The notes below the pieces were generated by a model that saw only the letters and a list, made by a program, of their open reading frames with translations, made no database searches and was not told the origin of the DNA. Positions 49,601 through 60,448 of a stretch of 64,000 nucleotides of DNA are shown in pieces. This stretch comes from Pseudisothecium myosuroides (taxonomy: Eukaryota; Streptophyta; Bryopsida; Hypnales; Lembophyllaceae). Positions within the stretch are counted from its first letter, which is position 1; each line of letters starts with the position of its first letter. The position numbers and the translations under genes are program-made. The stretch spans positions 45,151,288 through 45,215,287 of the forward strand of contig OX637288.1 of the NCBI GenBank assembly GCA_951799445.1, read 5' to 3'.

Positions 49601-50790
49601 ACTCTCGGCGTTCCTATTGTTTTGTGCGGAATGCAATTTCAAGATGTAATCCCTACACTTCTGAGGGTTTTAAGTCCAGGCCTGAACATCAACAGAAAAG
49701 GGACAAGGCACACTTCCCAGAAGGAGAAGCGGATGAATTTGCAGCAAGAATTATGAATCTCCAGTTGGTCCATAGAGTCAAATTGAGAAATCTTGACATG
49801 GTTAAGTTGCAGCAAAAGCATTACAACACAGGTTGGAAGACACAACACAACAATTCATCCATGATTTACCATGACAAGCAAAACCTTTATATTCACGAGA
49901 CCAAATTACATGCATCTATTGAGTCAAATGTAGGCCACTCCGCAACTCTGACTATGGAGTTTCTGTGCAGGCTTGAGCAGCAGCAGTCTTCCTCAGGACC
50001 GAGTCTTCTTCACCCCTCCATCAATGCTCCGTATTACAATATAAGCACCGATTAAAAAGCTTGCACCGACAATGCAACCGCACTTGACTTCTTCCGACAT
50101 GCGAAGCCACGCTGATGCTCGAGCTAGCCATCCAGGATTGTGTTCGGCTCTTCTTGGGCTAGCTCTAGAATTGGAAGCCATGTTGAAACACAAGCACGCA
50201 GAAATGAAGAAGCAGCTAATAATCAAAGTAGAACTGAAGAAGGAAACTATGTACAAGTGAAAAGTCACAACTAAAGATTAACTGGGTGTTGAAGCAATTT
50301 GTTGATAGTGCGTGTGCTAGTGGTGAAACTGAATATTAAGTGAAGAGCCCCAAGTGAAGATTAACTGGGTGTTAAAGTCATCTCTTCATCCGGAGTAGTA
50401 TATGTGCTAGTGGTGACAATGCTATAGGCTAATATTAGATGAAAAGTAGGTACCTTTCCCTAAAATTAGCTGCTTAATTTTTAGTTACAGTGTAGACCCT
50501 TAATGTAACCCTATAGGTCAATAGAGTTAATTGTAAAGTTCCTCCTGATTTTGTGAACCGGTGTCAGAGGAAGGTATAAATAAGAATAGTACAGAGCAAA
50601 CACGGCACCAAACTCCATTGGACCTGAGTTTTGGTACTCCACTGAATTTTGTCCTGTGTTTAACTTCGGCTCTTGGTCCTGCCTTGAACACACGTTACGA
50701 TTAGCTCTAATGTGAAGAAAGTTTTGTCCCTATTTTGTACTTGTTCATTATAAATTTCTTGACCCTATAATACTTCTACATTTTCAAGAT
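49140..50790 (+). repeat. Arm 1 of a large inverted duplication
   Basis: Matches, in reverse complement, 52135-52341 plus 55866 to about 57960, interrupted there by a pogo element. Shared content includes the TPS fragment, the small membrane-protein frame and non-coding flanks ('tttgtccctattttgt(a/g)cttgtt'). Homology ends near 'ctacattttt' (50790 and 52155). The 1.3-kb spacer (50800-52130) is AT-rich. Confidence 0.85.
49993..50181 (-). CDS. Small tail-anchored-type membrane protein, copy 1
   Basis: Sixty-two residues from ATG 50181: a basic, Ser/Arg/Ala-rich head (MASNSRASPRRAEHN), an amphipathic stretch (GWLARASAWLRM) and one membrane-like segment (CIVGASFLIGAYIVI) near the C-terminus. The paralogue at 56102-56284 differs by indels of 3 and 12 bases that keep the frame. 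No family recognised; localisation is inferred from the hydrophobic tail. It converges on the TPS fragment. Confidence 0.45.
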   Translation of the reverse strand: MASNSRASPRRAEHNPGWLARASAWLRMSEEVKCGCIVGASFLIGAYIVIRSIDGGVKKTRS

Positions 50791-51720
50791 CAACTTTGGA
50801 ATCAAAGTTTTAAAAATAGAAAAAACTCAAGCTTCATTTTTGTAATTTTTGCAATTTGTCTTGGTCTTCAGGGTGATTGTATAAAAATCCTATCTTCTTT
50901 TTTGTCTCTGGATTCTTCAAGGGTTTGTTTTTTAGCCATAAAATTTTGTTTTATTACTTTGATTCATTTGGGATACCTAAGCTAAGAAATACATGATTGT
51001 TGTGCATCTTAGGTAATACAAGTGTTCCCTGTACCGTTGCCACAATATAATAATAAAATAAAAGTAAGAGTCACGTTCAAATTTTTAATTCACAAAATTC
51101 AAAATTCAATTTCTTTTAAGACTACTGTGAGTCATCAAAATGCCACAAAACAAAATCCGTGCACCCCTAGTCTGTTGTGATGTCAGAGACTGCATTCCTG
51201 ATACAAATAGAGTGTTTTATGCACAAAAGGAATGCAAGGGCTTTGTTTTGTGGCATTTGGACATGTAATGTGAAAGTTATGTTTTTTTTAAATAAAAGAT
51301 AATTTAATTCATTTTTTAATTTAAAAATAATTCAAATATCCATAACTTTCACACCGTAGGTCCAAACGCAATGAAACAAAGTTCATGCATTCCTCCTTGT
51401 GGAGAGCTTTCCAATAGTACCCAAAATGCAGTTGGGAAATTTATGGTTTTTTAGGTTTCTTGTGTATCAAACAAACAAACAAAACAGACAAACAACTGAA
51501 CTTAATTTAAGGTACATATTTTAAAATTTCTAAAATGGTTTAATATTTTTATATAGCCCTTGATTGGATGTTTATTTTTGCAATTTGGGGGGATTTTTTG
51601 TACTACCTTTTGGCCCCTAAAAGTGAATTCTAAACTGAAAATTGAGATTTAATATCACTTAATATAGATCTAGGAGAGATTTTCCAAAAAAATTCCCTCA
51701 TGTGTTAAAAGTGGGCTTCT
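50280..51720. other. Arm end and spacer of the inverted duplication
   Basis: Includes an internal partial direct repeat ('agattaactgggtgtt(g/a)aag' at 50274 and 50358, with 'gtgctagtggtga' after each). Past 50800 it is AT-rich, with no gene. Confidence 0.5.
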
Positions 51721-51729
51721 TTTCTCATA

Positions 51730-52010
51730 TGATATAGGAACCATAGAAAAGTAATTTTGGAAATTGAAATAAGTTTTCAAAGAGTCCCTTTGAATTGGAA
51801 AAGATGTCCAATTTTTATTTTTTATTTTTTACTATTTTCTAAAATTTTAAACATCAAATTATCTTTCTTTTTGATATTTTCCATTGCTCTTTTGGATGGA
51901 TAACTTTTGGAGTTAAATTTTTTTAGGTCTAACTTTAAAAAAATATATTATTTTTAATATTTCACTAATTATCCATATTTTATTTTATTTTTGAACTTTC
52001 TCTTGCAATA
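51730..52010 (+). repeat. Dispersed repeat, direct copy of 60850-61110
   Basis: Both copies share, in order, 'tttggaaattgaaat', 'tttttactattttctaaaa', 'gacatcaaa(g/t)tatct', 'ggataacttttggag' and 'ttatttttaat'. They are in the same orientation, diverged, and of unknown class. Confidence 0.65.
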
Positions 52011-52341
52011 AATTTTTCTACAAAAATTGAACTAAGCTATTATTTATAGCATAACATTTGATTTATTGGTTAATTTCATTCTTTGGTCATTTTTTTTTTG
52101 TCATTCCAACTTTGTAGATTAACCTCTAAGCACTAGGAAGTGAAAAATGTAGAATTAGTATAGAGTCAAGAAATTTATAATCAACAAGCACAAAATAGGG
52201 ACAAAATTCTTTCTTCACACTAACCTCAAACAAACTATAGCGGTTATATTAGGGGCCTACACAACTATAAAATAAGCAACTAATTTTAGAGAAAGATGCC
52301 TACTTTTCATCCAACATTAGTCACCATGAGCACACATACTA

Positions 52342-55300
52342 AGGTAGGAGCACCCATAAACGTGACTGTCCCCATGGCCGTGACCTATATTAGAACCCAT
52401 CTCCGTCATTTTCAGCCCCATGACTGACAATCCAAAAAAATGCCGGTTATGGGTGAAAACAATGACAGAATTAAGTGCTCATGGGTTTGATTGTAGGCTC
52501 AGTACATAATGGAACATGTAAACCACTCTTGTCAGTAACAGACCTGAGAAGATGAATGAGGCGTTGGTTAAGAGTGTTGTGCATGGTGGCTGATGGTCTA
52601 ATTCACACAATTAATTATGCAGTCTCTCACGATTGCATCCTTAATTGAGAGAGATATGGGTTTCAAGTTGGCAGTTTTGGGTGAAGCAGTAAACAATAAT
52701 GCACACGAAGAATGGCGGCGGTGCGAGCCTCATATAACAGTAGAAGGTGTAACTTGGATGGTAACTCCATCTGCTTAAGCTTGATCTAGTTCAGCATACG
52801 CATCTGATTTACTTAGGGAGTGATTAAGGTGTTGAATGATTACATTGAAGTTCGGCTGCGAGAGTGACGGGGGTGGTTGAAATTGGTGAGGGATTACATT
52901 GAGCTTCCTCAGTGAAGGCATTGTGCAAAATTGCCTGAAACTTACACTGAAATTAGTGACCATGGATAGTAGCATGTCAACTCCATCTGGACAAACTGAA
53001 AGATTTTTTGAGAGCTTTCAGGCTGTCCCTGAGCCTTGGGCGGCAGAATTACAAGCATCTGGATTTCCACGAGGTCTTGCATGGTCTCAGTTCCAGGACC
53101 AGTATGGAAGTCACGAAGCATTTTCGATCAAGAGACCTGCGGCAAGACTATCAAGCAACATCGGATTCCAAGGTTGGCAAGCAGCCGGCGAATGGGTGGA
53201 AGTCAGGGATCGACAATCTGGGGACGTGCTGGGCGGGCTTCAGCAAGCCAACGACAGCCCTGAATCGGGACGATCTGGGGCTAGCAGGCCCTACCCGACT
53301 GGAGCAACGTTGGTCGCAGTATCGGAGACGGAGGGTGGGGTCGACGGAGAAGCGGGACTTGGGCAGGCGACGCGGGGAAGGCGGAGGAGCGCTGCGACAG
53401 TATGCGGCATCCCCGAGCCTGCACAGCGACGGCGCCAACGACAAAGAACCGGGACGTGGAGCAACACCCAGCTTGCAGCTGCGGTGGCAGCGGTGGATGA
53501 CGGGCGCAAGATAGCCACCGCGGCCAGAGCATTTGGGATTCCTCAGTCATCCCTGCGAGAACATCTTAATGGATGCACAATGCAAAGGAAGAAAGGAAGG
53601 CAAGGCATACTCAATAGGGAAGAAGAAGATGCACTTGTGCATTGGATGCTGTAGATGCAGGAGCATGCACATCCCATATCAGTCTTGGAGTTGAGGAGCA
53701 AGGTGGCAGAAATCACACAAGAACGTTGGACACCTTTCAAAGATGGTATTCCCGGACGCGGTTGGTTGCGATGGTTCCGTAACCGTCACCCCGAGCTGAC
53801 CTTGAGAGCTGCACAAGGATTAGAAGAAGGTCGAGCAAGGGGATTGAATCCCACTAGCGTGGCTTCATTTTACGATAATCTTCAAGGAGCATATGCACGC
53901 AACCAGTATCCAGCATCTCACATCTGGAATGCAGATGAATCAGGAGCTCAAGCGGGAAAGAGTGGAGGGGGACGTTTGGTATTTGCACTAAGAGGAACCA
54001 GATCTGTTCATTCCACCATACCAAACAACAGAGAGCACTTGACAGTACTCTCTTGCATCAACGCAGCAGGCGACTCTATTCCAAACTTCTACATTTTTAA
54101 GGGTAAGCGAAAACTTCGAAACTACTTGGCTAGATGTGAAAGCCAGGCTTGCATGGCAATGCAGCCGAATGGTTGGATGACGGCATACTTGTTTGCAGCC
54201 TGGATCACACACTTCATCACTATTCTAAGGCAGAGGTATGGAATCTCACAAGAAAATAAGCACCTTTTAGTTCTAGATGGACATGGGTCGCATGTGACTC
54301 TTGAAGTAGTTCAAAAGGCTTCATTAGAAGGTCTTGACATCATTACATTGCCTAGCCACACAAGCCACAGATTGCAGCCACTTGATGTTAGCATTTTTAA
54401 ACCTTTCAAAGCAGCATTTCGAACTTATAGAGATAGATGGACAATTCAAAACAAAGGGAAGGGTGCAGGGAAGGAAGAGCTTGCAGAGTGGGTGTCTCTG
54501 GGATTGAGGAAGGCACTTACAGAAGCTAAGATCCAAAAAGGATTTGCTGCCACTGGCATCTGGCCATTGCGGCCAACTGCAATGGATTCTTACACCAAGC
54601 CCAGCGCTTGCTACAGGGAGCCATCTGCAGAAGACGGAGACATTGACGAAGAGCAGGTGGACGCAGACCCTGAAGAGATAGATGAAGAAGAGGACAGCAT
54701 GCCTGAAACGCTGCAAGAGGAGGATCGCATTCCAGAAACGCAAGGGCAACAACCACAGTACTTTGTGGAGACAGACGAGAACTCTAATAGCGCTTCTGAA
54801 TCCACAGACTCCGAGTGTGAGGCAACACAGCCGGCCACCCTAAGCAATCTCTTTCCGTTGCCTCACATGGAGCGCCCCGTACGAAGGCAAACCCGAGCTG
54901 GACAGCCACTCATTGACTACAGCAGTTCTATATTGATGACCTCCGAGGACTACATAGCTGCCATGGCCGCAAAAGCAGCCCGAAAAGAATCTGTGGCCAG
55001 AGAACGTGAGCTTCGTAAAACTCAAGCAGAGGAGAAGAAGGCACAACGAGCGGAGGAGAATGCTCGCAAGGAGGCGGAGAAGGTGCTGCGCCGCATCCAG
55101 GCGGACCGGAAGCGCGCTGAGAAAGACCGCGAGAAGGCCCGGAAGGCGACGGAGCGGGCGAAGAAAAAAGCCGACCTCGAGCAGTGTCGACGCCGAGGAG
55201 GAGGCCCCACAGCGCACGAAGACGGTGGCATCAGCGGGGTAGCCGTTGGCACCTTGGGCGGGTAATTTGAAGTGAAGCATTTGGCGGGCTTCGTCGGAGG

Positions 55301-55863
55301 TAACGAGCGGAACTCCAGCCTGCAGGGCCAGTGGCGACGGGAGCAGTGGTGATAGGGCCTCCCTGCCATGACTGGAGCATGGGAGCAGCGCTGGTAGGGC
55401 CTTCCTGCCACGATTGGAGTACGGGATCAGTGCTGCCAAGGCGCAGCTGTCACGATATTGAATCCCATTTGTAGTGAGAGTGGAGCCAGGCTTCAGTAAC
55501 ATGCGCCACATAAATCAACGGCCTTATAATACCCTTGGCGTGGTATCTAGCATTATTGCTTCACGGTTTTGAGTTCAAGTCATTACTGTTTTAGGCACTA
55601 TTAGCGGCTATTTTTACTTACTCACAATGCAGCGAAGGCTTCAGTTGCTCTTTGTTTTAGCAGAAGCTACAGACAACCATACATTTAAAACGATTATCCA
55701 CTTTTAAATTTTGATGTAAATTCATGGTTCTCAATGGAACCCAGCAATTCATGCAAGTATTTTTTGTATCTTCTTGCCAACCAAACCATGTAATTTTCAA
55801 ACTCAGCTGATCAGTTCTGATACCTCAATCTCCTTAGAATCACGTTTATGGGTGCTCCTACCT
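52342..55863 (+). mobile_element. pogo-like (Tc1/mariner superfamily) transposon, 3.5 kb
   Basis: Terminal inverted repeats begin AGGTAGGAGCACCCATAAAC at both ends and extend at least 24 bp. The target duplication TA is present at 52340-52341 and 55864-55865. Arm 1 of the inverted duplication still has the empty site (...ggagTAgtat..., TA at 50396-50397), which proves the ends. One gene, a pogo/CENP-B-type transposase, occupies 52962-55265. Confidence 0.93.
52962..55265 (+). pseudogene. pogo/Tigger-like DDE transposase with one in-frame stop
   Basis: About 767 residues from ATG 52962. In order: a low-complexity N-terminus; a Psq/CENP-B-type helix-turn-helix (LAAAVAAVDDGRKIATAARA, FGIPQSSLREHL); a second helix-turn-helix (EEEDALVHWML to WLRWFRNRHPEL); then the DDE domain with Asp in NADESG (about 53935), in LVLDGHGSHVT (about 54275) and in HRLQPLDVSIFKPFK (about 54384). 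The C-terminus is acidic, then Lys/Arg/Glu-rich (53% of 54960-55170 by eye). It would cut and paste the element at TA. The only lesion is TAG at 53652-53654, between the second-HTH helices, a likely CAG to TAG change. GC is far above the surroundings. Confidence 0.9.
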
Positions 55864-56101
55864 TACTCCATATTAAGAGATGGCTTTAACACCCACTTCA
55901 TCTTCAGTTGTGGACTTATGGCTCTTCACTTAATATTTCAGCAGTTTCCTTTATTGTCACCACTAGCACACGCACTATCAACAAATGGCTTCAACACCCA
56001 GTTAATCTTTAGTTGTGGCTTTTCACTCGTTTATAGTTGCCTTCTTCAGTTCTACTTTGATTATTAGCTGCTTCTTCATTTCTGAGTGCTTGTGTTTCGA
56101 C

Positions 56102-56284
56102 ATGGCTTCCAATTCCAGAGCTAGCCCAAGAAGAGCCGAACACAATCCTGCCGGATGGCTAGCTCGAGCATCAGCGTGGCTTCAGATGTCGGACGAAGTC
56201 AAGGAAGGTTGCGTTGTTGGTGCCATTGTTGGTGCAAGCATTTTAATTGGTGCTTATATTATAGCACGGAGCATTCGGTCCTGA
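56102..56284 (+). CDS. Small tail-anchored-type membrane protein, copy 2
   Basis: Sixty residues from ATG 56102: MASNSRASPRRAEHN head, GWLARASAWLQM, then a glycine-rich hydrophobic segment (CVVGAIVGASILIGAYII) ending ARSIRS. Paralogue of the frame at 49993-50181 in the other arm. The open frame is kept despite in-frame indels, which suggests a real protein. No family recognised. The frame stays open upstream of the ATG with a hydrophobic stretch, but no earlier ATG is seen. Confidence 0.5.
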   Translation: MASNSRASPRRAEHNPAGWLARASAWLQMSDEVKEGCVVGAIVGASILIGAYIIARSIRS

Positions 56285-57072
56285 GGAAGGCTGTTGCTGC
56301 TGCTCAAGTTTACACAGAAATTCCATAGTCAGAGTTGCGGAGCGACCTATGATTCATTAGATGCATGTAATTTGGTATCGTGAATTTATATGAAGGTTTT
56401 GCTTGCCATGGTAAATCATGGATGAATTGTTGTGTTGTGTTGTGTCTTCCGGCAACAACCTGTGTCGTAATGCTCTTGCTGCAACTTAATTTGTATCTTG
56501 CACTTTGATTGTAGCAATGAAGTGCACCATCAGAAGATGTACAGTATGTTAGTATCTTTCCACTGGGAAAATTTCGTAATTAGATAGACAAAATAAGAGA
56601 CCTGATACGAAATAATGACCAGAAGCTAATTTGAATTCACGGACAGGGTGTTAGTCCCAAAACTGCCCAGATGTAGTTTTGAGAGGGAATCAGGTAGTAC
56701 AACATACTTGTACTAGAGAATAAAGCACACAATTCATCATCCTTTGACAGTCGGTCCTGTGGAAACAAACCAAATCTCCTTATTATGCAGATATTCCCGT
56801 ACTTAAGCAGGAGATTCATCAAAGGGGCATCTTCTCAATAAAAATCTGCAACTATGCCAACTTTTGAGCCAACTGCGGTTCCCACTTGATCAGAGAGGAA
56901 GAAGGGCTGAATCCTATATAGAAGGGGTAAATCCCTAAAAAATTCAAATTCTATCTTTTCCACATCAAGATTTCGTAATTTGACTCTATGGACCAACTGG
57001 AGATTCATAATATTTGCTGCAATTCATATTAATCTGCTGCTCATTCTGGGAAGTGCGCTAAATCTGCATTGT
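56285..57072. other. Non-coding part of arm 2
   Basis: Partly matches arm 1 (for example 56290-56480 against 49790-49990); no gene. Confidence 0.5.
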
Positions 57073-57079
57073 CTATTTT

Positions 57080-58102
57080 CTGTTGATGTTCAGGCCTGGA
57101 CTTACAACCCTAAGAAATGTAGAGATTACACCTTGAAATAGGGTTGCGCTCAAAACAACAAGAAGCCCAAGAGTAGTCGAATTGTAATCAATGAGTACCG
57201 ATGATCCTATCTTATTATACACCTTCTGCTGGATACAGTATAGTTCATTTCTACTAAGCAGACGAGAAATAGGCGTCCAGCTGATGGAGCCATAGGCACC
57301 ATGGATTCGTCCAACAATCTCATGCACCGTACTCGACAAGGCACAAATTTAGGCTCTTGTTCAGATAACATGTAATTGTTCATGTGTAAGCCTGCAATGG
57401 TTTTGAATGAGAGATTGAGGAACTTACATTCGATGCCAGACTCTTGTTGTGATGGTAAGTTACTGCAATCTGCTCAAGAAGCACTCTCTCCCGCCAATCT
57501 GGGCATTGAGAAACATCTCATACCCCAGCAACTTCTCAGGAGTTCCTTTAATCATGTCCAACCGATCAACGCCAAGTAACACCTGAATGGAGAACAAAAA
57601 TAAAATAAAAAGTACCCAGCAAGAGTTTAAGTGAAATTAGCAAGAGATGGGAATCATGCAATATTGCAATTATATCCCTTTAACAGAGTATTAGCTTGGG
57701 GAATTAGGGGCTAACCTTTTCAATGGATATCAAGCCCATAAAACTACAGATCCAGTACATGTCAACAACCAAAACCAACATCAGCAAACACTCCATTCAA
57801 CGAGCAGTGGAATTACACCTTTTTGCCAGAAAATTGCCTCCCATATATGAACAAGTGATTCTGAACTGGCTGAGTCTCCAAAGCTTGGATAAATCTGCCC
57901 GCATCAATACCCACTGGAAACTGATCCAGCAAATGAAGTTGCTCTCGTAAATCAATGTGTTGCGGCATGCCAGAGTCCTCGCTCATTGGTCTCCAGGTCC
58001 GAATCCATCGAAGGGTCTCATCAAGGGTAACTTCTCCCAGCATCTCGATCTCTATGCAGCTCGTCTTCCACTCTTAGCTCCTTCCTCAAATTAGACATTC
58101 AT
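57080..58102 (-). pseudogene. TPS fragment fused to an EMSY-like ENT fragment (arm 2)
   Basis: Reading the minus strand from 58087: SNLRKELRVEDELHREIEML and ETLRWIRTWR match the second half of the ENT domain of plant EMSY-like proteins, chromatin readers. The same frame runs without a break into TPS sequence: LDQFPVGIDAGRFIQALET, PVQNHL, GRQFSGKK; then GVDRLDMIKGTPEKLLGYEM (about 57560-57500); and, after an intron-like gap, SSTVHEIVGRIHGAYGSIS (57340-57280). The chimeric open frame spans 58043-57813. Stops and frameshifts elsewhere mark it as a pseudogene. The rest of ENT lies at 59213-59370, separated by a LINE insertion. Confidence 0.75.
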
Positions 58103-58389
58103 CTCAACATCACAAGAGATATCCTTCGTTCTGCGATCCTCTGGCGCCTTTGGAGAGCATGCAATAATCTCTTATTTGAGTTGCAGGAAATCAACATGAC
58201 GTAAATCTGCATTTTAGCATAAAAAGATACTGTGTTTGCCGGCATGGCCCACAGGAACAATCTCATCTCATATTATTACCGTTGCAGTGAAGATAATCGC
58301 AACTTGGAGTTCTGCCAGGAGTTCATTGACACCTGGTGTAAGAATGACGTTTTTTGCTCTGGAGACTTTCACCATCCTAGTTGGCACTA

Positions 58390-58716
58390 AGGTAGGAGGT
58401 CCTTAAATGGAGCGGGCTCTAAAATGGAGCCCTAACTGAAATGTAAACTGTTTGTACATGTTATTTTTTCATAGCCTCCATCAATGTACAGACTGTGTAC
58501 ATTTTAGCTAGGGCACCATTTTAGAGCCCTATGCCATTTCAACTTCAAAATTTTTTAACTAATTCAAAAAAACATGAAAAAATATGAAACGACTTGGGTT
58601 AGATGTTAGTTCAATCTGTTTTTCAAGGAAAATTGACTGAAAAAAATTTCAAGATATTTCACCTCCTGAAAATTCAGTTCCAGCCCTTAAATGCTCCCTT
58701 ATAGGACCTCCTACCT
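58390..58716. mobile_element. pogo-type MITE a (327 bp)
   Basis: Starts AGGTAGGAGGTCCTTAAATG and ends with the complement of AGGTAGGAGGTCCTATAAGG. TA at both sides (58388-58389 and 58717-58718). The first nine bases equal the ends of the 3.5-kb pogo element. No coding sequence. Confidence 0.85.
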
Positions 58717-58828
58717 TAAGCCTTTAGCCCCCCACCCAGGATGACCCGCCCTAGGGAGCCTGATTGAACTTCATTTTCTTGTCCCTCTGCTCCCCTGCCT
58801 CCTTGAGGCTGGGTTGTGCTGAGGGTTA

Positions 58829-59141
58829 AGGTAGCAACACCCATAACCGTCAAAATAAGGTTTTTGAACATGATTATTATTAATAAAGATTCTGAAAATT
58901 ATAGGATCCATTAGCAAGAGAAAAACAACACATGTGCAATTTTGAATGTATTATTTGGATATTGTGAGAATAAGTTATGAATTTTTAAAGAGCCAATTGC
59001 AATTGCACCTAATACCAACACTTGGGTTTGATGTTCAAATGTAGTACATCCTTGTAATCACATCTATTTATTTCCACAGATTTTTCAAGATTTCAAAGGT
59101 GATGGTTTTGGGTACAGTAACGGTTATGGATGTTGCTACCT
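58829..59141. mobile_element. pogo-type MITE b (313 bp)
   Basis: Ends AGGTAGCAACACCCATAACC and the complement of AGGTAGCAACATCCATAACC. TA at both sides (58827-58828 and 59142-59143). It shares AGGTAG-CACCCATAA with the autonomous-type pogo element. No coding sequence. Confidence 0.85.
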
Positions 59142-59212
59142 TATATCTTCCTTGTACTTTACTGTGTTTCTTAATACATTGACCACCGTTTTTACCAAAA
59201 AAAATAAAAAAA

Positions 59213-59370
59213 TTAGACATTCATGAGCCCTTCCTTGGTCCAAGTAATAACCTCTGACTGTGCACTGAACGCCCTAAGCAGGGAATGATACGCTTTGAGT
59301 TCAAGCTGACAAATCTGCTGATCAATGTGGTAACTTATAGGAGCTTGATAGTTTTCCATATAACTTACAC
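59213..59370 (-). pseudogene. EMSY-like ENT-domain fragment, first half
   Basis: Minus strand: ICQLELKAYHSLLRAFSAQS followed by EVITWTKEGL matches the start of the ENT domain in plant EMSY-like proteins. Shortly after KEGL the frame meets a stop, at the sequence that became the LINE target duplication. The remainder of the domain is at 58087-57975. No complete gene can be assembled. 59375-59716 holds no supportable coding sequence, though this frame stays open to 59575. Confidence 0.7.
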
Positions 59371-59718
59371 CATCATGCCAGGCAGGTCCAAAAATGACTA
59401 TATTCACTATATTTATTTTCAACTGCACTCCACAATGGCCAACCACTTGTGAAAAACGAGAAGGAAAAGAAATTATTATGAGGAAGTTGGTGATTGCAAC
59501 TTTTAAAGCATGGGGGACGGCACCATCCCTCCGTTTGGCTGATTTCATCACTCCACAAGAAATACTAGTCAACAATACTGATCCTAGCAGGAAGGAGGTT
59601 ATGAGAAGAATAAAAATTAAAAAGTGTGAAAAATTACGACCAGTCCGCTACAAAAACTGACAAAAAAAACTATTTTCAGTGAAGGAGAGTGAAAGGGTAG
59701 TCACGATGCATTCGACTA

Positions 59719-60019
59719 AGGTAGGAGGCTCCTAAACCGATCTGGCTGTAAAACCGGTCATGGCATGGAGGTACATTTTGCTTTCTTCCATGTACCAACT
59801 GTGTACATTTCAAGGGTGGCCGCTTTTAGTGACCACTACGTTTCAACTTCAAAAATTCATAACTAATTCCACAAAGGTCCAAAAAATATGAAACAACTTG
59901 GGTTAGATGCGAATTCCATTTTCCTTCCTACTAAAATTTACTGAAAATTATTTCAAGGAGTTTAGCTTCTCCAAAATGGCAAACAGCTCCTAGATGGTCG
60001 GTTTAGGAGCCTCCTACCT
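59719..60019. mobile_element. pogo-type MITE c (301 bp)
   Basis: Perfect terminal inverted repeat AGGTAGGAGGCTCCTAAACC at both ends, TA flanks at 59717-59718 and 60020-60021. Related internally to MITE a ('tatgaaac(g/a)acttgggttagatg' is shared). No coding sequence. Confidence 0.87.
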
Positions 60020-60021
60020 TA

Positions 60022-60448
60022 CTGAAATGTAGAGCTCAGACAAGAGCAACAACTTAACCACACGGTGGTTAACATTTTATGAAAAACAAAAAACTTGGAT
60101 ATCCCTGTTGAAGGCAATAAGACCTATATAACATTCAGTAGCCTTCAGAGAGGCTGCCTTTTCCTCTCCAAAGTCCTCATCCACGAAATTCATCTACACA
60201 TCATTAATGTGAGCTTCAGTGTTGGGATAGTGGCAACACACTTTTGGTGCACTTCATTTTTTTGTTAATTCTAGGACTACACATGTAAATCAACAAATAA
60301 TTGTAAAGGTGAAAGATGATTTGCCAAAATTCCAAAGAATACGTTGAGTTGTATACCAATGCAATCTATCCAATTGCCATCAACATCTTACTTTGAGTTT
60401 CCACGTTTGAAAATAAGCTATTTTTATACTCATAGGATGGTAGGAGGT
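60022..60448. other. Intergenic, nothing recognised
   Basis: No gene or clear repeat. Confidence 0.5.

Larger units (their letters stand above)
52135..57960 (-). repeat. Arm 2 of the inverted duplication
   Basis: Reverse complement of 49140-50790, split by the pogo element at 52342-55863. It retains a TPS segment (57480-57830) that arm 1 has lost, and it is fused at its outer end to an EMSY-like ENT fragment. Confidence 0.82.
58103..59209 (+). mobile_element. 5'-truncated LINE with poly(A) tail and 15-bp target duplication
   Basis: AAATTAGACATTCAT occurs at 58088-58102 and again at 59210-59224, bracketing this insert. The insert begins with ITRDILRSAILWRLWRACNN (plus), the kind of sequence found at the C-terminus of plant L1-type ORF2. 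A further block (RNNLISYYYRCSEDNRNLEF) follows from about 58254. It ends with 'tactttactgtgtttcttaa' and an A-rich tail (59195-59210). Two pogo-type MITEs (58390-58716 and 58829-59141) lie within it. The insertion separated the two halves of an ENT domain. Confidence 0.78.

Noticed and set aside
49624..50055. 143-codon plus-strand frame in arm 1
   Set aside because: It overlaps the opposite strand of the conserved small frame and runs through a TPS pseudogene tail; the matching frame is not kept in arm 2.
55022..55511. Frames of 129-223 codons opposite the pogo transposase 3' end
   Set aside because: They lie antisense to the GC-rich, Lys/Arg/Glu-coding end of the transposase, where opposite frames are open by composition.
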